DNA from: Verrucomicrobiales bacterium | GTDB taxonomy: Bacteria; Verrucomicrobiota; Verrucomicrobiia; Verrucomicrobiales; DEV007 | Assembly: GCA_021648365.1 (NCBI GenBank) | Contig: JAKISY010000003.1 | Span: 1 to 64,000 of the forward strand | Direction of reading: 5' to 3' | Length of the DNA: 64,000 nucleotides | Shown: positions 9,350 through 18,311 of the stretch, piece after piece | Layout: the number at the start of each line of letters is the position of its first letter | How positions within the stretch are numbered: position 1 is the first letter of the stretch | Made by a program: the position numbers and the translations under genes | Notes under the pieces: generated by a model | The model's database searches: none | The model's input: the letters and a program-made list of their open reading frames with translations, nothing else | What the model was told of the DNA's origin: nothing

Positions 9350-12262
9350 GTGAAAGTACATGAAAAACTTCTGGCCAGATTGGTCATTCTGAATTCTACA
9401 CTGATTGCAATTGGAATCCTTGGAGCGATTTTTGTCGCTATCCTGTTGAAGGATAAGATTCAAAGGAAAATGTCATCTTTTTTCGACCGCGAGGTCGCAT
9501 CCTCTAGATTGATACAGCCCTCCCCTGATACCGCTGGGTTTGAGTATCCGTCTTTTAGGATAAAAATCAGTGCGTCTCATCTCAGGCAGGTTCAGGAACA
9601 AGTTCATCAGCTCATTGAACGTAAATTTATGTCTGATGATCTCAAAGTCTGGCATCCTGCCACGTTCTATCACGGAGCTGATGAGTACAAGATCAAGATC
9701 CGCCTTCGCGGTGACATGCCTGAACATTGGGCAAATGCCAAGAAATCATGGCGATTGAAATTTGATAAGGAAAAGCTCTTTCAGGGGCGGCGGGAGTTGG
9801 ATTTAGTTATTCCCAGTGACAAGGGCTTTCAAATCGAAAAGGTGGCCCAAGAGGCAGCTAGAAAACTCGGTTTGTTGGTGCCAGATACTGGATTTGCTCA
9901 TGTTGAATTGAATGGGGTTGATTTCGGGTGTTACCTGTGGATGGAAAAATATGGGCAAGAAATGCTGGAGAAACAGGGGTATCCACCAGGCGAGATTTTT
10001 CGAGTGAGTAACTTCTGGACCCAGACATCAGGTAATGAGGTGGGGATCAGCCCATTTGGGGATATCAGGGCACATCCAAGTGTATTTAGAGCCACTCATA
10101 ACAATGATCCTGGCCTGAGTCGGTATGCTAAGCGGTTGGAAAGGTTTCTTGCATTGATATCTGACGCAGATGACATGCGTTTTGCGGAAGAGGTAGGTGC
10201 ATATGTCGACCTTGAAAAGTATTTCCGTTGGAATGCATTGACTTGGCTTTTTGGCAGTATCCATTCCCATTGGGGAGACAATCTCCGCTGGCACTATAAT
10301 AATACCAGTGGACTACTTGAGCCCATTCTTTACGATGTTAATCGTTATCCCATTACTGAAAGATCGGGCACCCACATATATTGGTCATTTGAAACAAAGG
10401 ATGTCGATTTTTTCGCAAAACGATTGATGCGAAATCCGAGGTTCCGGGAAGCTCGCAATCAGGTGTTGTGGAAACTCCTTCATGATGATGAGTTTGATAT
10501 GGCGGCTCAGAGTGATAATTACAACGTTCCATTACGTAAGAGACTACTTGCTGGTGTGGGCGCAGCTGACAGTAGGACTTTGGATTTGTGGCAGAAGGAA
10601 ACGACGTGGATCTTGTTGAACAACCGGAGAGATTTGCTTTATCGCCTTGGATTTGCCCGCGTTTTTATGACTCCGGAATTCTCGGGAGAAAATAGAACTC
10701 AAGCTACCATTCGAGTGATCCCTGATTCGTATAATCACGTCTTTTTTGATGAAATACGCTTTAAAACAATTTCATCCTTGCCTGCTGACATTAGTCCAAA
10801 AGCGGTGAAAATTTCAATAGAGGATCCGAATGGATCACGTTACGAAAATCAGGCTAAGCTCGTTGTGATTGACGAACAAACATTGGCAATCAAGTTCAAT
10901 GGCATCAAAATGTGGACGGCGTTTGATGCTGATCTCAACGCGCTACAAGGTGAATGGATTTTAAAATTCACCTTACCTGAATTTGCGGAGGTTTCCTGGA
11001 GGGAGCCCGGTGTGGTATCCGAGGTCGAGGTCAGTTGCAGGAATTCGATAGATTTGAAACCCATCCCTGATTGGCTCGCTTTGGTATCGCCTCTCGCGGT
11101 GCAGGATGGACCGCGATATAAATCAACAGGAAAGCTTGATGAATCGCTGATCGGTCCATTTGAATTAAGAGGGGAGTCGCTGGTGTTGCCTGCTGGTGAA
11201 CATTTTCTCGCCAAAACTTTAGTGATTCCGGTTGGATATAATCTAAAATTCGAACCTGGAGCTTGGCTGAAAATGGAAGCTGGCGTCAGTGTTTTATGCT
11301 ATGGGTCTATCGAGGCTAAAGGTAGTGAGCAAAGCCCTATCAAGGTGACTCCGGCACAGCCAGGTAAACCCTGGGGGGTGCTGGCGGCTGTGCGTGCTGG
11401 AACCCGCTCAAGGCTTGAGCACTTTCAAGTTTCCGGAGGTAGTGAGGCACGCCTGAATGGGATTTATCTTTCTGGACAACTTTGCTTTTACCAAGCTGAC
11501 GTTGATCTTGTGCACTGCCGTATTAGCGACGGTCAAGCGGACGATGGTCTGAATATAAAAAATTCTAATTTTTCTATTAAACAATGCTCATTGGTAGATA
11601 ACTCTTCTGACGCTTTTGATGGAGATTGGGTGAAGGGGCGAATCACAGAGAGCTTCTTTTTTAACAACGGAGGAGATGGGATAGATGTCTCTGGCTCGGA
11701 TCTTACGGTTGACCATTGTCTGTTAAAAAAGATGGGAGATAAAGCCATGAGCATGGGGGAGAAATCCCGCCTTGTGGCATTCAATAATGTGATTCAGCAA
11801 TCTGTGATAGGCATAGCGTCAAAGGATAAATCTCAAATTGAAGTGTATGCTTGTGTGATAGAAGGCAATAATACTGCGATTGCCCTATACCGTAAAAAAC
11901 AGATATTTGGTGGAGCTGAAGGGCGAATCATTGGATGTCTATTTTGGCAGAATGATAAAAATTTCGAGATGGATGATGAATCTTCTTGTGAGATTATTTC
12001 CTCTGGGTTCGATCAGTGGAGAGACGACAAGCGATTGGTGAACGAAGGGGTAATGAAAGGTGCTCCTGAAAAATATTATGTTTTTGATCCTGGTGGAGGA
12101 GTGAGGCATAGGCCTGATCAGCTTGATAAGTCACCTTTTCGTATCAAGCAATCTACAGCTAGTTTAAAATCTCGAGGTTTGGAAATTCCCAGTATGGAAG
12201 GGCATGCGGCGGGATTGGTGGATCCGCTTAACATAGGATCTAAGATGCTGTTATCGGATTGA
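9350..12262 (+). CDS. CotH kinase-like protein with C-terminal beta-helix
   Basis: A 970-residue two-part protein. An N-terminal hydrophobic segment (residues 9-35) anchors or exports it. Residues about 60-430 form a CotH-like kinase domain, with KIRLRGDMPEHW, WRLKFDKEK and the acidic site LEPILYDVNRYP that replaces the canonical metal-binding aspartates. A middle beta-sandwich-like region follows. Residues about 610-900 form a right-handed parallel beta-helix with short repeats such as DGLNIKNSNFSIKQCSLVD. CotH proteins are atypical kinases that phosphorylate secreted proteins. It lies 13 bases after DUF4956 and 4 bases before the VTC gene, so all three are an operon. The TTG or GTG alternatives near 9350 make the exact start uncertain by a few codons. 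Confidence 0.8.
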   Translation: MKVHEKLLARLVILNSTLIAIGILGAIFVAILLKDKIQRKMSSFFDREVASSRLIQPSPDTAGFEYPSFRIKISASHLRQVQEQVHQLIERKFMSDDLKVWHPATFYHGADEYKIKIRLRGDMPEHWANAKKSWRLKFDKEKLFQGRRELDLVIPSDKGFQIEKVAQEAARKLGLLVPDTGFAHVELNGVDFGCYLWMEKYGQEMLEKQGYPPGEIFRVSNFWTQTSGNEVGISPFGDIRAHPSVFRATHNNDPGLSRYAKRLERFLALISDADDMRFAEEVGAYVDLEKYFRWNALTWLFGSIHSHWGDNLRWHYNNTSGLLEPILYDVNRYPITERSGTHIYWSFETKDVDFFAKRLMRNPRFREARNQVLWKLLHDDEFDMAAQSDNYNVPLRKRLLAGVGAADSRTLDLWQKETTWILLNNRRDLLYRLGFARVFMTPEFSGENRTQATIRVIPDSYNHVFFDEIRFKTISSLPADISPKAVKISIEDPNGSRYENQAKLVVIDEQTLAIKFNGIKMWTAFDADLNALQGEWILKFTLPEFAEVSWREPGVVSEVEVSCRNSIDLKPIPDWLALVSPLAVQDGPRYKSTGKLDESLIGPFELRGESLVLPAGEHFLAKTLVIPVGYNLKFEPGAWLKMEAGVSVLCYGSIEAKGSEQSPIKVTPAQPGKPWGVLAAVRAGTRSRLEHFQVSGGSEARLNGIYLSGQLCFYQADVDLVHCRISDGQADDGLNIKNSNFSIKQCSLVDNSSDAFDGDWVKGRITESFFFNNGGDGIDVSGSDLTVDHCLLKKMGDKAMSMGEKSRLVAFNNVIQQSVIGIASKDKSQIEVYACVIEGNNTAIALYRKKQIFGGAEGRIIGCLFWQNDKNFEMDDESSCEIISSGFDQWRDDKRLVNEGVMKGAPEKYYVFDPGGGVRHRPDQLDKSPFRIKQSTASLKSRGLEIPSMEGHAAGLVDPLNIGSKMLLSD

Positions 12263-12266
12263 TTAG

Positions 12267-13007
12267 ATGGAAACTGAAGCCATGGTACAGGTAGCAGAGC
12301 CTGCAATGCGTTTTGAACGGAAGTATCGCCTCGATATTCGAGCTTATACCTGTCTTCAAGCAGCGTTGAGGAGGTTTGCTCGTCCGGATGGTTTTACTGA
12401 GGCACAACCGAAGAAGCGATATTTCATCCGGAGTCTCTATTTTGATACGTTTGACTATTCGGCTTACCAAGAAAAAATGGCAGGGGAGACCAACCGTATT
12501 AAGCTCAGGCTACGTAGTTATTGGGCTGAACGAGAGCAGGTGGCTTTTGTGAAGGCGGAGATCAAAACACGGATGGGCAATATGGTGGGGAAATTTGCGG
12601 AACAAGTGGGGCTAGACAATGCTGAATGTTTTGCGCACAAAAACGAGTGGGATGCGGAGGTGGGACCTGTTGCTCAGGAATTCCGTAGATTGGCTTTATT
12701 GAAAAATCAGCGCCCCGTATTACTGGTCGATTATTATCGTGAAGCATTTGTGCCGCTGGATGGTAGTGATGTTAGGATCACTTTTGATCACTCGCTGCGA
12801 TTTGCAGCTGCTCAGGTCTTATTTCCAAAACATGCGTTTTATCAATCTGCGTCTCCTAGGGTTGTGGTGCTTGAAATAAAGTCCAAAGAAGACGAGCCTT
12901 CTTGGCTTGAGGAAATCGTTCGCTCACACAGCTTGACCTCCGAACCCAATAGCAAGTATGCTTGGGGAATAGAGCAGACTCAGCATGGTGTGTTTATCAA
13001 CTCTTAA
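12267..13007 (+). CDS. VTC-domain polyphosphate polymerase-like protein
   Basis: A 246-residue VTC/TTM-tunnel domain protein. The basic and acidic residues lining the tunnel are visible in order: RFERKYRL near residue 15, RSLYFDTFDYSAYQEK, NRIKLRLRSY, FVKAEIKTR, VLLVDYYREAFV, VRITFDHSLRF and VVLEIKSKE. Yeast Vtc4 uses this fold to make polyphosphate from ATP, and bacterial relatives are annotated as polyphosphate polymerase domain proteins. The C-terminal SNSKYAWGIE is also typical (here PNSKYAWGIEQ). It is the third gene of the DUF4956-CotH-VTC operon; an ATG at 12282 is a possible later start. Confidence 0.85.
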   Translation: METEAMVQVAEPAMRFERKYRLDIRAYTCLQAALRRFARPDGFTEAQPKKRYFIRSLYFDTFDYSAYQEKMAGETNRIKLRLRSYWAEREQVAFVKAEIKTRMGNMVGKFAEQVGLDNAECFAHKNEWDAEVGPVAQEFRRLALLKNQRPVLLVDYYREAFVPLDGSDVRITFDHSLRFAAAQVLFPKHAFYQSASPRVVVLEIKSKEDEPSWLEEIVRSHSLTSEPNSKYAWGIEQTQHGVFINS

Positions 13008-13028
13008 GAGCTGATTTGGATAGTTGAG

Positions 13029-14054
13029 CTATTGAGTTCCGGCGTAATTTTCTACAGTTTGGCGCAACCCTTTTTCGGTGGGGGTGATGGTGGTGAAACC
13101 TAGTTGGTTGGTAGCGTGGCTGATGTCGGCGAGGGAGTGGGTGATGTCGCCGTCGCGGAAGTCGCGGTGGATGGCGTCGGGGATGTCGAGGCTGGGTTGT
13201 AGGTTGGTGAGGGCGCTGCGCAGGGCACTGAAGAGTTGATTGAGGTCGATGCGGTTGCCGAGGGCGATGTTGAATGCGCTGTTGGTGCTCTCAATGTCAG
13301 TGGATGTGGCGGCGAGCAGGTTGGCTTGCACAACATTGGAGACGTGAGTGAAATCTCGTGAGGTTTTGCCGTCTCCGTTGATGAAGACTTGTTCGCCATC
13401 TAGCATGGACTGGATCCATAGAGGGATGACGGCGGCGTAGGCACCTTTGGGATCTTGTCGGGAGCCGAAGACGTTGAAGTAACGCAACCCTGAAATTTCT
13501 AGACCGTAGCAGCGACCAAATACATCTGCGTAAACTTCACAGATAGCTTTAGTGGCGGCGTAGGGAGAGAGTAGCTTCCCCGTTTTCTCTTCAACTTTTG
13601 GCAGAGTAGGTTCGTCTCCGTAAACGGAGGAACTCGATGCATACACAACTCGTTTGACCGAGCTTTCATTTTTGGCTGCAGTAAAAATGTTCACTGTGCC
13701 ACTGACGTTGCTATCATGGCTAGCAATAGGGTCGTCAATAGAGCGTGGCACGGAGCCTAATGCGGCTTGGTGAAGGATGTAGTCGACATTCTTGCATGCG
13801 GCCTGGCAAGTTTCGGGATCCCGGGTGTCGCCTTCGATGACAGTGAGTCGTGCCTGCTGTTCAGAGGTGGCTGAGGCTTTTGCCAGTTCGATATTTTTTG
13901 TGTAACCAGTGGAGAGGTTGTCGAGTGAGATGACTTGCTGATCGAGCTGCAGTAGTTGTTCAATCAAGTGAGACCCGATGAAGCCAGCACCTCCAGTGAC
14001 GAGCCAGCGTTTGGGTGAGGTGAGCAGTTGTTTTTTGAGAGCGGTGTAGGACAT
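13029..14054 (-). CDS. UDP-N-acetylglucosamine 4-epimerase-like SDR (WbpP type)
   Basis: An extended short-chain dehydrogenase of 341 residues. The NAD-binding loop TGGAGFIGSHL is at residues 20-30, the active-site serines are in VVYASSSSVYGD and the catalytic pair is YAATK. Motifs ALGSVPRSIDDP and RYFNVFGSRQDPKGAYAAVIP match the WbpP/TviC/WbgU group, which interconverts UDP-GlcNAc and UDP-GalNAc or their uronic acids. It supplies nucleotide sugars for the surrounding glycosyltransferases. The exact substrate (acetylated or not) rests on group resemblance only. Confidence 0.87.
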   Translation of the reverse strand: MSYTALKKQLLTSPKRWLVTGGAGFIGSHLIEQLLQLDQQVISLDNLSTGYTKNIELAKASATSEQQARLTVIEGDTRDPETCQAACKNVDYILHQAALGSVPRSIDDPIASHDSNVSGTVNIFTAAKNESSVKRVVYASSSSVYGDEPTLPKVEEKTGKLLSPYAATKAICEVYADVFGRCYGLEISGLRYFNVFGSRQDPKGAYAAVIPLWIQSMLDGEQVFINGDGKTSRDFTHVSNVVQANLLAATSTDIESTNSAFNIALGNRIDLNQLFSALRSALTNLQPSLDIPDAIHRDFRDGDITHSLADISHATNQLGFTTITPTEKGLRQTVENYAGTQ

Positions 14055-14134
14055 GGGTGGGGAGGAAAGATTTTGAATTATGAATTAGGAATGATGGTGA
14101 GTCAAGATGAATGCTAATAGAGGTGAATTATAGA

Positions 14135-14686
14135 TTAATCACTGAGGAGCTCTTTCAACCATTTGGTATTCGAGCGGAAGGCCTCATGCAACTCTGGAAT
14201 ATCTGGGACGATTGCGTTTTCAATCATCTTATTCAAGGTGGGCAAATTGGCATCGTTTTGTGTTAATAAAAACGCAATGTCATCGCGATCATGAGGATCA
14301 ACGCGCATCATCTTTGTAAGGATGAGGTCGGTGGTGGATGGACGAAAGAGGTACAGATGCGATGATGGGAAATGGATGGGAACCAGGTGATCGAGCCAAT
14401 TTTTAGATAATATCACCTGATCCTCCGCAAATAAGTGGGTCAGATAGAGTCCGCTGTGCTCGAGCTTTGCGTTGGTGGCTTCCAAAGCGTTCCAGAAGTC
14501 ATCATTTTTTTCAAGTCTGGGCATCTCCATAAGAGGTAATATTGCGTCCACGTCCATGGTGGCACCATATTCCGAAGGAGTATTATGGTAACCTAAAACC
14601 AAGGCGGCGCGCCCATATAGAATGAGGCGCATTTTATTTTGAAGAAAGCCATCAAGGGTGGTGAGAATTTTTTGAGGATTATTCAT
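14135..14686 (-). CDS. Nucleotidyltransferase, DUF6036-like
   Basis: A small protein (183 residues from the start at 14686) resembling the DUF6036 nucleotidyltransferase group: RLILYGRAALVLGYHNTPSE corresponds to the GG/GS helix region, and ATMDVDAIL holds the paired aspartates of the active site. A further ATG at 14713 is possible, but the chosen start overlaps the TGA of the upstream gene as ATGA, the mark of translational coupling. The pair is likely one functional unit, possibly toxin-antitoxin-like, by analogy with AbiE. The glycine motif is weaker than in AbiEii, so activity is uncertain. Confidence 0.68.
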   Translation of the reverse strand: MNNPQKILTTLDGFLQNKMRLILYGRAALVLGYHNTPSEYGATMDVDAILPLMEMPRLEKNDDFWNALEATNAKLEHSGLYLTHLFAEDQVILSKNWLDHLVPIHFPSSHLYLFRPSTTDLILTKMMRVDPHDRDDIAFLLTQNDANLPTLNKMIENAIVPDIPELHEAFRSNTKWLKELLSD

Positions 14687-15237
14687 GCGCGGGTTTCCTG
14701 TGGAGTTAACCAAAAGGGTTTTTGAATGGTTCCGCGCTGGAGGCCTGGGTTGATCATGAATCGGCTCGGGTGTGGCAAGATAGCTTCTGGCGGGCGGGAG
14801 CCACGACCTGCGAGTGAGTTGAGTATGATGTTCCAGAAATCAAGGTCTGCCAAGTCGTGATGAGCTCCATATTGAGCGATGTATTTGAGCGGGGTTTCAC
14901 ATCGTTCTTGAATTGCGAGAAAGGCAATACGGCGGGGGGAGATAAGTTTTGATTTCAGGAGTTGTGCGGCGCAGCGAATAGCGATGGGCTCGTTGCGATT
15001 GTTTCCGTGCAGGAGTAAAATAACCAGTTCATCTTGGCTTAGTTTTTCGAGGCCAGGCTCTTGAATGCCCTCTACAGAATCGAGGCGAGGTGGGAGAACG
15101 TTTTTGAAATGATGACATCCTCTTTTGATGGCGAGTTGGATCAAGTCTTCTACGTTCGCAAAACCAAGGGCTTTGACTTTGCGCATCAGAGGGGACTGAT
15201 GTGAAGTCTGATGAAGCGATTGGTTGAGTGTCGTCAT
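14683..15237 (-). CDS. Unknown protein coupled to DUF6036 gene
   Basis: I do not recognise this 184-residue protein. It is mostly helical by composition, with a hydrophobic patch LVILLLHGNNRNEPIAIRCAAQLL that resembles a HEAT- or armadillo-type helix pair and a proline-rich C-terminal third. It overlaps the next gene by four bases (ATGA). The stable coupling to a nucleotidyltransferase suggests a regulator or antitoxin-like partner. In other genomes, DUF6036 proteins often have a small uncharacterised helical partner upstream, which fits, but I cannot confirm homology. Confidence 0.6.
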   Translation of the reverse strand: MTTLNQSLHQTSHQSPLMRKVKALGFANVEDLIQLAIKRGCHHFKNVLPPRLDSVEGIQEPGLEKLSQDELVILLLHGNNRNEPIAIRCAAQLLKSKLISPRRIAFLAIQERCETPLKYIAQYGAHHDLADLDFWNIILNSLAGRGSRPPEAILPHPSRFMINPGLQRGTIQKPFWLTPQETRA

Positions 15238-15485
15238 ATCTTACTATGCTTTATGTGCGCTCTGAAATCAATGTGATCGATAAGTAAATTATGAGCCGAC
15301 CCCGCGAATGCGGGGGAACCGTAGCGCATCGAAGATAGCTGGAGGATACTACCCGAAAGCAAACAGCCGGAGCTTACTGCACGAAGGCAATTGTGATATT
15401 AGGCGCCGAGCGTAGCCGAACAGGAATGTAATGGAGATAGACGGAGTCAAACAGCCGGTGTTTACTGCACGAAGGCAATTAAGGA
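15238..15485. repeat. Eroded REP-like region with direct repeat
   Basis: No gene is visible. The stretch begins with a hairpin CCCCGCGAATGCGGGG near 15301. It then holds two direct copies of a phrase ending TACTGCACGAAGGCAATT (near 15367-15391 and 15457-15481), each preceded by AAACAGCCGG. These resemble the composite phrase at 18260-18285 (GACAGCCGGAGG then CCGAAGGCAAATT), so this is likely a decayed relative of the same repeat family. Confidence 0.6.
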
Positions 15486-17087
15486 TTATGGAGTTTTGTA
15501 GATGAGGAATTGGGCGGGGGGGGCGTGTTTTCGTTGAGATGGGATGCTTGGGAGTTGGGGGAAGTGTTTGTTTTGAGAAAGAGTGGTTTGAAGAAGGCTG
15601 TGGTGAGGGTGTCGATGATACTTTGGGATGCCGGTATCGACAATCACAAAGTCGATCTGTTGTTGTAGGAAGCTATTTAGCTGTGCGGGGGTTTCGAAGG
15701 TGCTTTGGTAGTCTCTACCAAGCCAGTCGCTCTGGGCGAGGACTTTGCTGGAGCGTCGGAAAGACAGGGAATCTGGCCAAGATAGGCAGCCGTCGGCGAT
15801 CAGGGCACCTTCGCCTTTGGCATCGGATGAAATCAAAACGATTTTGCGGTCATTTTTGTGGGTTTCATCGATTTGGGAGTCGGCGCTGATGATGGAAGCG
15901 AGGCTCTGGTGGCTACCTGTGAATTTCTTCTTTGCCGGCATTCCGTTTCCGAGAACAATCAGGGCACTGAGGGTAAGTGTGATGAGGTCCACTCTTTGTG
16001 CAGTGGGATTCGTGCTGAGCTTTTGTATCAAGTTAAAGCTAAGCAGAATAGTGAAAGGGAGCGCAGGTAGTAGGTAGCGGGCATCGAGACCTGCTGGGAC
16101 GATGATATAAAAGAGGATGATGCCCAGTAGGAAAGCGCTGAATAGTGAGTAGTAAACGTTGGGTAAGGCGGGGGACTGAATTTTTCTACGAAAGAGGGGA
16201 AGGAGAAGGGCGGAGATTAAGAGCAGGGTGAGAATGATCCCAAAAGTTTGAGGGATGATTTTGAAATAATAGCTGATAGCAGCGGGAATATTTTCCGATA
16301 GAGGAATGTGTTGCATACCTTCGTCAGTGATGTGGCGGGTGGCTAATATCCAAGGGAGGGCGAAGATGATGACGGGGAGGGGAGCGAGCCAAAGGCGCCA
16401 GTTGGTGAGTAGGCGGAATTGGCGTGAAAGAGCGATGGCAAATGGGGGGACTAGGGCGAGCAGAAGGCCGGAGCCTTTGGTGAGGATGGCGGCGGCGGCG
16501 AGGAGTCCGAAGAGCAGCGACCAGCGAACCTTTTGAGTTTCCATGAAACGTCCGAAGCAGAGGGTGGCGAGCAGGCAGAATATGACCAAGAGCATGTCGG
16601 ACATGACGATGGCGGTGTAGGTCTGAACCAGAGGAATGAGGATGAAGGTGGCGGCAGCGAGGAAGGCTGAGGCGGTGGAGAGGAAGCGGCGACCGGTGAG
16701 CCAGATGATGAAGGCGGTGGTCGAGGTGAGGCTTGTCATCAGTAGGATGATGGCGGTTTTGCTGCGTGAGGGGAGAGTCCAGAGACCTTCGATAGCGTAG
16801 AAGCCGGGTGGGTAGTGGCCTAGGGCGACTTTGGGGAAGTGTTCGTAGTAGGTTTGCGCGAAGCGCATTGGGTGTTCGAGGCGCCAGAGTGGTCCTGCGA
16901 TGTAGTCGCGCACCATGAGGCCGGTGACGACGTGGGAGGCTTCGTCAGAGTGGGCTCCGAAATCATTGGAGAATGCGCCGTTGTTGAGTTGTAGGAAGAG
17001 GGTGAGTAGGAAGAGTGATGTGAATATGGCGAAGCTGGCCCGGAGGGCGGGGCGAGAAGTTGCTGGAGTGGTGGCAGTGGAAACCAT
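15486..17087 (-). CDS. GT39/ArnT-like membrane glycosyltransferase
   Basis: A 533-residue membrane protein with a short N-terminal basic region and about 11 to 12 hydrophobic helices. The first outside loop carries GAHSDEASHVVTGLMVRDY, matching the acidic D-E catalytic pair of GT-C family enzymes such as ArnT and protein mannosyltransferases. These use a lipid-linked sugar donor at the periplasmic face. A soluble C-terminal domain of roughly 130 residues follows the last helix. Neighbours are REP repeats and a RAYT upstream, and an unrelated pair downstream. Target (lipid A, protein or polymer) cannot be assigned. Confidence 0.8.
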   Translation of the reverse strand: MVSTATTPATSRPALRASFAIFTSLFLLTLFLQLNNGAFSNDFGAHSDEASHVVTGLMVRDYIAGPLWRLEHPMRFAQTYYEHFPKVALGHYPPGFYAIEGLWTLPSRSKTAIILLMTSLTSTTAFIIWLTGRRFLSTASAFLAAATFILIPLVQTYTAIVMSDMLLVIFCLLATLCFGRFMETQKVRWSLLFGLLAAAAILTKGSGLLLALVPPFAIALSRQFRLLTNWRLWLAPLPVIIFALPWILATRHITDEGMQHIPLSENIPAAISYYFKIIPQTFGIILTLLLISALLLPLFRRKIQSPALPNVYYSLFSAFLLGIILFYIIVPAGLDARYLLPALPFTILLSFNLIQKLSTNPTAQRVDLITLTLSALIVLGNGMPAKKKFTGSHQSLASIISADSQIDETHKNDRKIVLISSDAKGEGALIADGCLSWPDSLSFRRSSKVLAQSDWLGRDYQSTFETPAQLNSFLQQQIDFVIVDTGIPKYHRHPHHSLLQTTLSQNKHFPQLPSIPSQRKHAPPAQFLIYKTP

Positions 17088-17099
17088 ATTTGAGTGGTA

Positions 17100-17320
17100 G
17101 TTTACAGCTTAGCGGGATTTGTGAAAGGGGGGAGTCTGAATATGTGGGACGTAATGGTATTGCGTGGGTCTTGGGGTGGGAGAGGGGAAACACGGATTTG
17201 CCAATCCGTGCCACGGTGTGATGAGGTGTGTTGGGTGGGTGTGAGACGTAATGGTATTGCGTGAGGCTTGGGGCGATTTTGGGAGGCACACGGATTTGCC
17301 AATCCATGCCACGGTGTGAT
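17100..17320. repeat. REP-like hairpins upstream of the RAYT
   Basis: Two unit B hairpins (GACGTAATGGTATTGCGTG near 17149 and again near 17249) alternate with two unit A hairpins (ACGGATTTGCCAATCC near 17191 and 17290), each followed by TGCCACGGTGTGATGAG. The order B-A-B-A with G-rich spacers makes a bacterial interspersed mosaic-like block directly before the transposase gene. Confidence 0.85.
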
Positions 17321-17381
17321 GAGTTATTTAAATGAAATTTTTGGATCGACAGAATTTTGAGGGTTATACACTATATAGGTT

Positions 17382-18086
17382 ATGGATTCTGTTTTTCATC
17401 TTGATGCCCCTCCTGGTTTTCGTGGGCTTGATGGTGACTTGCCGGTGCAAACTTACAGGCGTGATCTTCCTCATTGGCGACAGGATGGTGCTACTTATTT
17501 CGTTACTTTTCGTTTGGAGGATTCGCTTCCGCAAGAAAAATTGATTGAGCTCAAACAGATGAAGCTGCGGTGGCAGCGTAAGTTTGATGCGAGACGAGAG
17601 GAGGAGGATGTTTCTGAAATTGAAACAAGGAAGGCTCGATTCGAACAAGATAGGTTGTTATATCGTAAAATGGAATTCTGGCTGGATCAGGGCATGGGGG
17701 AGTGCGTTTTACGCGATTGTGCGACTAGGGAAATATTGTGTGAGGGATTGGGATATTTTGATGGTGAACGTTATGAGCTTGGCAGTTATGTGATCATGCC
17801 TAATCATGTGCATCTACTCATTAAGCCGCTATTCGAGAATGCTTTGGAAAAGATTCTGCAAAGTAGAAAGAGGGGCAGTGCGCGCAAGATTAATGAATTG
17901 AGGGGTAAACAAGGAGCTGTGTGGCAGGCAGAAAGTTTTGATAGGATTGTTAGAGATACGCAACATTTGTGGAGGTGTGTTCAATATATTGGAAGGAATC
18001 CTGGCAAAGCTAATTTGGGTGCGGAGGCTTATACTCGTTGGGTGAAGCCTGAATGGAGGGAAATTGGGTGGGGCTTCGTGGATTGA
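17382..18086 (+). CDS. REP-associated tyrosine transposase (RAYT, Y1/HUH)
   Basis: A 234-residue Y1-type single-strand transposase related to TnpA of IS200/IS605. The HUH metal site is HVH at residues 142-144 in VIMPNHVHLLIKPL. The catalytic tyrosine is most likely Y202 in RCVQYIGRNPGKA. The N-terminal PHWRQDGATYFVTFRL is typical of the RAYT subgroup. These enzymes bind and cut REP hairpins and are thought to spread them. The gene is bracketed by REP-like units on both sides (17100-17320 and 18088-18305), and copies occur at six other places in the window, which supports an active or recently active pair. The frame is intact. Confidence 0.9.
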   Translation: MDSVFHLDAPPGFRGLDGDLPVQTYRRDLPHWRQDGATYFVTFRLEDSLPQEKLIELKQMKLRWQRKFDARREEEDVSEIETRKARFEQDRLLYRKMEFWLDQGMGECVLRDCATREILCEGLGYFDGERYELGSYVIMPNHVHLLIKPLFENALEKILQSRKRGSARKINELRGKQGAVWQAESFDRIVRDTQHLWRCVQYIGRNPGKANLGAEAYTRWVKPEWREIGWGFVD

Positions 18087-18087
18087 G

Positions 18088-18305
18088 TAGGGTGTGAGAT
18101 GCAATGGTATTGCGTGGATCTTTGGGGAAGGGAAACACGGATTTGCCAATCCATGCCACGGTGTGATGAGGCGTGTTGGGTGGGATGTGGGACGTAATGG
18201 TATTGCGTGGGTCTTGGGGTGGTTTTGGGAGGAACACAGCCGTAGCGAAGCGAAGACAGCCGGAGGAAAATACCCGAAGGCAAATTGCCAATCCATGCCA
18301 CGTGT
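18088..18305. repeat. REP-like hairpins downstream of the RAYT
   Basis: Unit B copies near 18098 (GATGCAATGGTATTGCGTG) and 18190 alternate with a unit A copy near 18136. At 18237-18285 comes the composite phrase with CGTAGCGAAGCGAAGACAGC and TACCCGAAGGCAAATTGCC, which runs straight into a half unit A and TGCCACG. The composite unit is found elsewhere at 6980-7025 in reverse orientation. Confidence 0.85.
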
Positions 18306-18311
18306 TGGGGC

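Noticed and set aside
17100..18305. Regular hairpins could be a CRISPR array
   Set aside because: Repeat units are of two kinds, spacers are not of constant length or unique, and no cas gene is present.
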